Origin: Streptosporangiaceae bacterium
Lineage (GTDB): Bacteria; Actinomycetota; Actinomycetes; Streptosporangiales; Streptosporangiaceae
Length of the DNA stretch: 27,146 nucleotides
Direction of reading: 5' to 3'
NCBI GenBank assembly: GCA_030041195.1
Contig: JASHOI010000358.1
Location: 1-27,146, forward strand
A model generated the notes under the pieces. That model was not told the DNA's origin. It searched no databases and saw nothing but the letters and a program-made list of their open reading frames with translations. Both the position numbers and the translations under genes were made by a program. This document shows, piece by piece, positions 17,128-23,830 of this stretch. How positions within the stretch are numbered: the first letter of the stretch is position 1; every line of letters begins with the position of its first letter.

Positions 17128-18138
17128 TCAGGCCCTTGCGGGCCTGCCAAGCCTGGCCTTGGTCTCCTCGACGTCCATGCCGTGCAGTCGCAGCAGGTTC
17201 TCCCCCAGGATCTTCCGCTTGGCCTGGTCGGTCAGCTGCGGATACCCGTAGCCGGTGCAGAGGTCCTCGGGGATCTGGAAGTCCATGAAGGCCCGCAGCG
17301 CCCACTGCGGATGGAAGAGCGGCGCCTCAGAGCCATAGATGATCTTGTCTTCCCCGCACCAGAACAGCAGCTTGCCCAGGATCTCGGCGAACATCCGCGG
17401 CGACCTGACCACGAAGTTGATCGTCGCGGCGATCGACGCGTACAGGTTCGGGTACCGGATCAGCTGCCAGCAGGTCTCGTCGAGGAACGGCAGCCCGACG
17501 TGGAAGATCACGAAGTTGATGTCGGGGAAGTTGGCTGCGGCGCCGTCCATGTCCCAGGTCTGCGTGTGCTCGATCGGCTGCGGGCCGAGCGGCACGCCCT
17601 TGTGCACGCCGATCAGGTTCACCCCGAGTTCCCGGGCCTTCTCGAAGATCGGGAAGGCCACCCGCGGATCGTCCATTCGCCACGGGTACGGCTCGCCGTA
17701 GTCGTAGCGCACGTTGTAGAACTTGAACGCCTTCGCGCCGAACTCGCCGACCTGCCGTTCCATCAGGTCCAGGGCCTTGCGGCCCTCCAGCGGGTTCACC
17801 GAGCCCCAGAACACGGTCCGGTCGGGGTCACGGCTGGCCAGGTCGGCGCATTCCTCCCAGGGCGACAGACCGTCGCGGAACAGGTCCGTCAGCGGCAGCG
17901 GCATCGCCACCAGCATGTCGGTGTCTGACTCCTCGTACACCATCCGGCGGATGTCAGCGACCGTCCACTGGCGCAGGAACTCCTCGGGCGGCAGCTTGGG
18001 CTGATCGTCCGGCGTCAGCGCGTTGTGGAACGCGTAGAGGTGGTTGTCGAACATCAGGCCCGGCTGGCCGAACGCGTTCTTCGGTTCGAAGTTGAACACG
18101 TGCGCGACGCAGTCGAACACGAACGCGTCGTCGATCAT
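17128..18138 (-). CDS. Amidohydrolase_2-family metal-dependent hydrolase/decarboxylase
   Basis: This 336-residue protein has the amidohydrolase-2 TIM-barrel pattern: FKFYNVRYD (strand 4 region), VNLIGVHKGVP with a candidate metal histidine, FVIFHVGLPFLDE with the next histidine, and KIIYGSEAPLFHP at the late strand. Two ligand motifs are unusual. The N-terminal HxH of the family reads VAH within FDCVAHVF, and the late GSD aspartate reads GSE. Such changes occur in the decarboxylase-like branches, so the activity may be C-C cleavage and not hydrolysis. It is coupled by a 4-bp ATGA overlap to the DUF59 gene. The divergent IclR regulator suggests control of an aromatic or organic-acid pathway. 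Confidence 0.85.
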   Translation of the reverse strand: MIDDAFVFDCVAHVFNFEPKNAFGQPGLMFDNHLYAFHNALTPDDQPKLPPEEFLRQWTVADIRRMVYEESDTDMLVAMPLPLTDLFRDGLSPWEECADLASRDPDRTVFWGSVNPLEGRKALDLMERQVGEFGAKAFKFYNVRYDYGEPYPWRMDDPRVAFPIFEKARELGVNLIGVHKGVPLGPQPIEHTQTWDMDGAAANFPDINFVIFHVGLPFLDETCWQLIRYPNLYASIAATINFVVRSPRMFAEILGKLLFWCGEDKIIYGSEAPLFHPQWALRAFMDFQIPEDLCTGYGYPQLTDQAKRKILGENLLRLHGMDVEETKARLGRPARA

Positions 18139-18563
18139 GCCGGATCACCTCGGTCATGTGCGGCCACGTAGGCGCCGCGGTCGGGCACCTGCGAGGGGGG
18201 CGGCAGGAACCGCAGCAGGCTGGCGGCTCGCGGGGACAGACGGTCGGTTGTCCAGGCCTCGTCCCAGACGATCTCGACGTCGGCGGAGCCGATCCCGGGC
18301 TGCGCCTCGATCCGTTCCTGGATCTCCGTCAGCATCCGGGCCGCGAACGGGCACCAGCCGGATGTGAGCAGCAACTCGACGCGGACCCGGCCTCCGGCCG
18401 CGCGCACGGAGCGCACCAGCCCCATGTCCACGACCGATATGCCCTTTTCGCTACAGCACGGGTCGTACACGTCGCTCAGCGCATCGAGCGCCCATTGCGG
18501 CACGTCCGGCATGCGGCCAGGCTGCCAGGGCTGCCAGTCCTGCGGAACCCCCGGAAATTTCAC
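18135..18563 (-). CDS. DUF59/MIP18-family iron-sulfur cluster assembly protein
   Basis: This 142-residue cytoplasmic protein contains a MIP18/DUF59 domain over about residues 22-110. It shows ALDALSDVYDPCCSEKG, ISVVDMGLVRSVRAAGGRV, and LLLTSGWCPFAARML, which matches the conserved CP-containing motif. Related domains (SufT, PaaD) help load or repair Fe-S clusters on specific enzymes. It is the first gene of a two-gene unit with the amidohydrolase. An Fe-S helper coupled to an amidohydrolase is unexpected and may mean it services the metal site of that enzyme (inference). It starts at GTG 18563, and no clear Shine-Dalgarno sequence precedes it. PaaD itself is alternative family naming only; no phenylacetate oxygenase genes are present. 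Confidence 0.82.
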   Translation of the reverse strand: MKFPGVPQDWQPWQPGRMPDVPQWALDALSDVYDPCCSEKGISVVDMGLVRSVRAAGGRVRVELLLTSGWCPFAARMLTEIQERIEAQPGIGSADVEIVWDEAWTTDRLSPRAASLLRFLPPPSQVPDRGAYVAAHDRGDPA

Positions 18564-18579
18564 ATACTGAAGCGGCCCC

Positions 18580-18623
18580 GGATGCCGCAGAGCGGTTCCC
18601 AGCCGCGCCCGCGCACGGCATCC
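18580..18623. promoter_or_regulatory. Inverted repeat in the IclR/DUF59 divergent gap
   Basis: GGATGCCG at 18580-18587 is perfectly repeated in inverse as CGGCATCC at 18616-18623, and nested GCGG/CCGC arms lie at 18592-18595 and 18603-18606. The element fills most of the 68-bp gap between the two divergent starts. An operator for the IclR protein controlling both directions is the simplest reading. The arms are further apart than classical IclR operators, so the call is tentative. Confidence 0.4.
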
Positions 18624-18631
18624 TTGAAAGA

Positions 18632-19387
18632 GTGAGAATCCAGGATGAAGAGCCTGGCGACCTCATCCGCAGCGTGTCGCGTGCTCTGCGGATCATCGAG
18701 GAGGTTTCGGGCTCGCCGCGCCCGCTGCCGGTGAAGGTCATCGCCCGCCGGTGCGAGCTCAACCTGTCGACCGCCTATCACCTGGTCCGCACGCTCTGCT
18801 ACGAGGGCTACCTGGTGCGCGTGCCCGATGGCGGCTACGTCGCCGGCTCCGAGCTCGCCGAGCGCTTCCACGACGTGATGGGCGCGCTGCGCCGCCCGGC
18901 CGAGGCCAAGGCGGTGCTCAGGAACCTGGCGGACGCGACGGGGCATAGTGCTTATCTCGCCGGCATCTCCGCCGACCGGCTCGTGGTCGTGGACGTGGTC
19001 GAGGGAGCGCGCTCGCCGTGGCTGGAGGACCTGCAGCCGGGCCTGGAAACCGCGGCGCACGCTACCGCGGTGGGCAAGGCGCTGCTGACCACGATGCCCG
19101 GCCGTGCCCGCAGCAGGCTGCTCAGTGAGCACGGCATGCGCCCATTTACTCCCAATACCGTCACCGAGCCCGGCGAGATCGAGTACGAGCTTGCCACCCT
19201 CCACCCGGGCGACATGGTGACGGAGCACGGGCAGTTCCGCGACGAGGTGTGCTGCGCGAGCGTCGCCATCCGCCGGCCGGACGGCTGGTGGGCACTCGGC
19301 TCCACGGCTCGCGGGCTCAGCCTGCCCGCGCCGCTGCTGACCGAGCTGCAGGTGGCTGCCGCCGCGCTGAGCCGCGCGCCCAGCTGA
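18632..19387 (+). CDS. IclR-family transcriptional regulator
   Basis: This 251-residue regulator has an N-terminal winged helix at about residues 8-75 (LIRSVSRALRIIEEV, the RRCELNLSTAYHLVRTLCYEGYL recognition region, and the wing ending DGGYVAGSEL). It continues with the IclR effector-binding domain (YLAGISADRLVVVDVVEG, AHATAVGKALLTTM, and a C-terminal RRPDGWWALGSTARG). It begins with GTG 18632 and sits divergent to the DUF59-amidohydrolase pair, separated by 68 bp. IclR proteins typically regulate adjacent catabolic genes in response to a small organic acid, so that pair is its probable target. Its effector is unknown. Confidence 0.92.
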   Translation: MRIQDEEPGDLIRSVSRALRIIEEVSGSPRPLPVKVIARRCELNLSTAYHLVRTLCYEGYLVRVPDGGYVAGSELAERFHDVMGALRRPAEAKAVLRNLADATGHSAYLAGISADRLVVVDVVEGARSPWLEDLQPGLETAAHATAVGKALLTTMPGRARSRLLSEHGMRPFTPNTVTEPGEIEYELATLHPGDMVTEHGQFRDEVCCASVAIRRPDGWWALGSTARGLSLPAPLLTELQVAAAALSRAPS

Positions 19388-19447
19388 GCGCCCGGCTCGC
19401 CTTTGCGCGGGCGGAATCAAGGCGGCCGGGCCAGAGTTGGCACCCAC

Positions 19448-19807
19448 ATGGCCAAAGGACACACAATCACGGTTACCCAGGGAACTCAGCACGTCGTGGT
19501 CACGCTCGGTGGCGAGAAGCTCGCGGAGTCTGACCGGCCGGTCCTGCTCGACGAGACCGGCCTGCCGACCCGCTACTACCTGCCACGGGAAGACGTGCGC
19601 ACCGACCTGCTCGAGCCCACGGACTCCGCGACGACCTGCCCGTTCAAGGGCCGGGCGTCGTACTGGTCGGCAGAGGTCGGCGGGGAGACTCACGAGGACC
19701 TGGTGTGGAGCTATGAGGACCCGATCCCGCAGGCCGAGGGCATCGCCGGGCTCATGTGCTTCTACCCGGACCGGGTCGAGCTGACGGTCGACGGCCAGAG
19801 TGCCTGA
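19448..19807 (+). CDS. DUF427 domain protein
   Basis: This 119-residue cytoplasmic protein is a single DUF427 domain. It shows LAESDRPVLLDETGLPTRYYLP, VRTDLLEPTDSATTCPFKGRASYW, VWSYEDPIPQAEGIAG and LMCFYPDRVEL, all in family order. The function is not established; family members occur beside oxidoreductases and lactonases. ATG at 19448 is chosen because the domain starts directly after it; an upstream extension of 15 codons is low-quality. It follows the IclR stop by 60 bp on the same strand, and its stop is overlapped by 8 nt by the start of the broken dehydrogenase fragment, so translation into that remnant would be coupled. Confidence 0.85.
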   Translation: MAKGHTITVTQGTQHVVVTLGGEKLAESDRPVLLDETGLPTRYYLPREDVRTDLLEPTDSATTCPFKGRASYWSAEVGGETHEDLVWSYEDPIPQAEGIAGLMCFYPDRVELTVDGQSA

Positions 19808-20471
19808 CCGGCAGGACAGCGAAATCGCGATCGTGACCGGCGCCGCGGCCGGGATCGGGCGGGCCGCGGCGCATCGGCTCGCCGCAGACGGTTACCGGGT
19901 GGCGTGCCTGGACATCGACGAGGACGAGGCGGGCCAGACCGCCACTGGCCACGTGCGCAGCGCCGAGGCCGGGTTCCGGATCGACGGCGACAGCCCGGCC
20001 CTGCTCACTGCGGGCTGCGGGCCGCCGGCCTGACGGCCGCGGACGTGGACCTGATCGTGCACACACATCTGCACTACGACCACATGCAGAACGACGTGCT
20101 GTTCCCGAACGCGCCCGTGGTGGTGCAGCGCACCGAGCTGGAATGGGCCACATCTGCGGACAGCGGCCCGTTCTACGTGGACGTCGCCGGGCTGGCCGGG
20201 GCGCTCGGCGAGCGGCTCCGGCTGCTCGACGGCGAGCACCGGTTCCGGCGACACGTGCGTGTGCGGCGACATCGTGTCGCGCGAGGAGAACCTGGAGGTC
20301 ATCGGCTCGGTCTGCCCGGACCGCGAGGGTACCGAGAGGTTCCTGGCCAGGGCTCGCGCCGCGGGCTGGCAGATGCTGCCCAGCCACGACCCGCGGCTGC
20401 GCCGGCACCGCTTGTATCTGCGCGCCGGCGCGCCTCAGAACGGAGGGCACCTGCCCGCCGACCCGCCCTAG
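19800..20471 (+). pseudogene. Composite remnant: SDR N-terminus joined to a deleted, frameshifted metallo-beta-lactamase fold protein
   Basis: GTG at 19800 starts a short-chain dehydrogenase N-terminus with the coenzyme motif TGAAAGIGRAAAHRLAADGY and DIDEDEAG, but dehydrogenase similarity ends by about 19945 and the frame stops at 20031-20033. From about 20010, a different frame shows metallo-beta-lactamase sequence: DVDLIVHTHLHYDHMQNDVLFPNA and PVVVQRTELEWA. After GEHRF near 20240 the frame must shift back to give GDTCVCGDIVSREENLEV and a normal-looking end, GWQMLPSHDPRLRRHRLYL, at 20471. The stretch that should hold the third metal motif (PGHTPGH type) is absent at that shift. No single frame encodes a complete enzyme of either family, so this is a decayed fusion, or less likely an assembly join. 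Confidence 0.75.
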
Positions 20472-20489
20472 AACGGCTTGGGCCGGGTG

Positions 20490-23400
20490 TCAGCGGAAGT
20501 CGCGGCTGCGGGCCGCCGCGACCACGCGGAGCCTCCGCAGCCTGGTGGCGAGAAGGCTGACCGCCCCGTCCATGCTCTCCACCACACCGCTCACCACCAG
20601 CGCGTTTGCCTCCATCGCCACTCGGCGATGCCGTTCCCAGACACCGGGGGGGCAGATCACGTTCGCGATCCCGGTCTCGTCCTCCAGGCTCAGGAACACC
20701 ACCCCGCGGGCGGTCCCCGGCTGCTGCCGGTGCGTGACGAGGCCCGCCACCGTCACGAAACCCCCCGGCGTCGCCGAGCGCAGGGCTGCCGTTTCGAGCA
20801 CACCCCGCTCGGCGAGGCCCGCCCTGATGTGCTCGACCGGGTGCGTGCCGTACGTCCCGGTCGCCCACAGGTCGGCGAACGTCTCCTCGGCCGCCGTCAT
20901 CGCGGGCAGCGGCGGCGCGGCCAGGCCCGGCGTTGTTCCCGGCAGCTGGCCGGGCCGGATCGTCGCGGCTGCTCCGGCCGCCCACAGCGCCTCGCGCCTG
21001 CCGATCCCGAAGCAGCCGAACGCGCCCGCCGTGGCCAGCGCCTCGAGCGCCGGGACCGGCAGCCGGGTGCGGCGGGCGAAGTCCTCCAGGTCCCGGTACG
21101 GCTGGCCCGCCACGACCGCGTCAGCGGGCTTCTCCCCCAAGTTGCGCACCTCGGACAGGCCGAGCCTGATAGCCGGCTGGCCCGGCGCTGGCCCGGGTTC
21201 CAGCGTGGCCTTGGTGGCGCTGGCGTTCACGTCAACGCCGCGGACGACCACACCATGCCTTCGCGCATCGCTGATCAGGCTGGACGGAGCGTAAAAGCCC
21301 ATCGGCTGGGCGCGCAGCAGCGCGGCGGTGAACGCCGCGGGGTAATAGCACCTCAGCCATGCGCTGGCGTAGACCAGATAGGCGAAGCTGATCGCGTGCG
21401 ACTCGGGGAAGCCGTAGCTCGAGAACGCGAGGATCTTGACGTAGATGTCCTCGGCGACCTCCGGCGGGATGCCGCCCGCCGCCATCCCGTCCAGCAGCCG
21501 CGTGCGCAGTTCCTCGATCCGCTCCGGGGCGCGCTTGGAACTCATCGCCTGCCGCAGCCGGTCCGCCTCGGCGGGCGTGAACGAGGCGCAGTCGATCGCG
21601 ATCTGCATCATCTGCTCCTGGAACAGCGGCACGCCGAGGGTCTTGCCGAGGGCGGCGCGCATCGAGGGGTGCGGCAGGTCCGACTGCTCGTCGCCGCGGC
21701 GGCGGCGCATGTAGGGGTGCACCGAGCCGCCCTGGATCGGGCCCGGCCTGATCAGCGCGACTTCGACGACCAGGTCGTAGAACTTCCTCGGCCGCAGCCG
21801 GGGCAGGGTCGCCATCTGGGCCCTGGACTCGACCTGGAACACCCCGACCGTGTCCGCCTCGCACAGCATGTCGTAGACGGCCGGGTCCTCCTGCGGGAGT
21901 GAATGCAGGCTCCAGCGTTCGCCGTGATGCGCCTCGATCAGCTCGAGGCAGTCCCGCAGCGCGGTCAGCATGCCGAGGCCGAGCAGGTCGAACTTGACCA
22001 GCCCCGCGTAGGCGCAGTCGTCCTTGTCCCACTGCAGCACGGTGCGGCCCGGCATCCGGGCCCACTCCACCGGGCATACCTCGCCCACCGGGCGGTCGCA
22101 GATCACCATCCCGCCGGAGTGGATGCCCAGGTGACGGGGCAGCCGCTGCATCCGGGCCGCGAGCCTGGTCACGGAGCCAGGGACGCCCGCGTCCGGGGGG
22201 ACCGGCTGACCGGGACCGTACTGGCGCGGGCCGACCTGGCGTGCCCAGACGTCCTGCTGCTCCGGCGTGTAGCCGAGTGCCCGGCCGGCGTCCCGCAGCG
22301 CCATCCGCGGCCGGTAGGAGATCACGTTGGCGACCTGGGCGGCGTTCTCCCTGCCGTACCGGTCGTAGACGTACTGGATGGCCTCTTCCCGGCGCTGGTG
22401 CTCGATGTCCAGGTCGATGTCGGGCGGCCCGTCCCGGCCGGAGGACAGGAAGCGCTCGAAGAGCAGGCCGTGCTGGACCGGGTCCACGTTGGTGATCCCG
22501 AGCGCGTAGCACACGGCGGAGTTGGCCGCCGACCCGCGGCCCTGGCACAGGATGCGACTGCGCTCGCAGAACTGCACGATGTCGTGCACGATCAGGAAGT
22601 AGCCGGGGAAGCCGAGGGCCACGATGACCTCGAGTTCGCGCTCGATCTGGGCGTACGCCCCCTCGACGCGTTCCGGCCATCCGTAGCGTTCCGGCGCCCG
22701 TTTCTCGACCAGGTGGCGCAGCCAGCTGGCCTCGGTGTGGTTCTCGGGGACCGGGAAGTCCGGCAACCTCGGCGCGATCACGTGGAAGTCGAACGCACAG
22801 GCCCTGGCCAGCTCGGTGGTCTGCTCTGGGACCCCTGGATACCGGCGCAGCCGGTGCGCCATCTCGGCTCCGGACCGCAGATAGGCGGCACCGGAGGCGG
22901 CCAGCCAGCCGTCCATCTCGTCCAGGCTGCGGCGAGCCCGGACCGCGGCCAGCGTCTGCGCGAGCTTCGCGTCGCGAGGGGACGCGAAGTGCACGTTGCC
23001 GGAGGCGATCACGGCTGTTCCCGTGGCTGCGCCCAGCTCGTACAGGGCATCGTTGCGCTCGTCGTCTTCTGGCTGGTCGTGGCTGGTCAGCTCCACGACG
23101 ACGTTCTCGCGGCCGAAGAGGCCGGCCATCCGGCGGAGCTCGGCCGCTGCGGCCTCGGGACCCGCAGCGGCGAGCGCCGCCGGGACCGCGCCCTTGCGGC
23201 AGCCGGTGAGGATCACCCAGTGACCGTCGTGCGCCTGCGCCAGCTCTTGCCCGTCGTAGACGGGACGGCCCTTCTCTCCCCCGCGGAGCTGCGCGGTGCT
23301 GATCACCCGGCACAGCCGCCGGTATCCCTCGGGGTCGCGCGCCAGCACCAGCAGGTGCCCGCCCGCCGGGTCGGGGATGCCGCCCTGGCCGCAGGGCAGG

Positions 23401-23822
23401 TCCAGGCTGAGCTCTGCGCCGAAGACGGTGCCGAGCCCGACGCCGGTCCGCTGCTTCAGCCTCGCCGCCGCCTGAGCGAACTGCGGCACCCCGTACATGC
23501 CGTCGTGATCGGTGATCGCCAGCGCTTCCAGGCCGAGCGCCGCCGCCTCGGCCACCAGGTCCTCGGGGGCCGACGCCCCGTCGAGGAAGCTGTAGGACGA
23601 GTGGCAGTGCAGCTCGGCCCAGGCCGGGCCGACGGCCGGGCGGGCCCACGCCTCTGGCCGACCCGACGCCCCCGGCCGACCCGACGCATCTTCCCGCGCA
23701 TACCCGGGTTCCTCATCGGCCTCGCCGAGGCCCGATGCGGTGCCGCTCTCGGCCTCTGTGCCCCGCCAGGACAGGAGCTTCTCGAGCTCCGCCCACGGCC
23801 GCGGTGGATTATCGAAACCCAT
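20490..23822 (-). CDS. dnaE2: Error-prone DNA polymerase III alpha subunit DnaE2
   Basis: This 1110-residue polymerase performs damage-induced translesion synthesis. The PHP domain starts near residue 69 (AELHCHSSYSFLDGASAPED and LAITDHDGMYG). The C-family polymerase core has CQGRGSAANSAVCYALGI near 427, the catalytic PDIDLDIE near 466, and VKFDLLGLGML near 609, so the catalytic aspartates look intact. An OB-fold near 1020-1070 (FVTVAGLVTHRQQPGTARGV) is followed by a short end without a tau-binding region, as in DnaE2. ATG at 23822 is chosen because upstream codons only shadow the nuclease gene. It sits 8 bp after the nuclease stop. A low-complexity insert rich in Gly, Glu, Pro and Ala occupies residues about 24-66. 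The normal partner imuB lies upstream across the nuclease. Confidence 0.96.
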   Translation of the reverse strand: MGFDNPPRPWAELEKLLSWRGTEAESGTASGLGEADEEPGYAREDASGRPGASGRPEAWARPAVGPAWAELHCHSSYSFLDGASAPEDLVAEAAALGLEALAITDHDGMYGVPQFAQAAARLKQRTGVGLGTVFGAELSLDLPCGQGGIPDPAGGHLLVLARDPEGYRRLCRVISTAQLRGGEKGRPVYDGQELAQAHDGHWVILTGCRKGAVPAALAAAGPEAAAAELRRMAGLFGRENVVVELTSHDQPEDDERNDALYELGAATGTAVIASGNVHFASPRDAKLAQTLAAVRARRSLDEMDGWLAASGAAYLRSGAEMAHRLRRYPGVPEQTTELARACAFDFHVIAPRLPDFPVPENHTEASWLRHLVEKRAPERYGWPERVEGAYAQIERELEVIVALGFPGYFLIVHDIVQFCERSRILCQGRGSAANSAVCYALGITNVDPVQHGLLFERFLSSGRDGPPDIDLDIEHQRREEAIQYVYDRYGRENAAQVANVISYRPRMALRDAGRALGYTPEQQDVWARQVGPRQYGPGQPVPPDAGVPGSVTRLAARMQRLPRHLGIHSGGMVICDRPVGEVCPVEWARMPGRTVLQWDKDDCAYAGLVKFDLLGLGMLTALRDCLELIEAHHGERWSLHSLPQEDPAVYDMLCEADTVGVFQVESRAQMATLPRLRPRKFYDLVVEVALIRPGPIQGGSVHPYMRRRRGDEQSDLPHPSMRAALGKTLGVPLFQEQMMQIAIDCASFTPAEADRLRQAMSSKRAPERIEELRTRLLDGMAAGGIPPEVAEDIYVKILAFSSYGFPESHAISFAYLVYASAWLRCYYPAAFTAALLRAQPMGFYAPSSLISDARRHGVVVRGVDVNASATKATLEPGPAPGQPAIRLGLSEVRNLGEKPADAVVAGQPYRDLEDFARRTRLPVPALEALATAGAFGCFGIGRREALWAAGAAATIRPGQLPGTTPGLAAPPLPAMTAAEETFADLWATGTYGTHPVEHIRAGLAERGVLETAALRSATPGGFVTVAGLVTHRQQPGTARGVVFLSLEDETGIANVICPPGVWERHRRVAMEANALVVSGVVESMDGAVSLLATRLRRLRVVAAARSRDFR

Positions 23823-23830
23823 GACGATTC

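Noticed and set aside
16265..17305. A minus-strand open frame overlapping the methyltransferase
   Set aside because: The plus strand carries a complete methyltransferase with motif I, and the minus product has shadow composition and crosses the hairpin.
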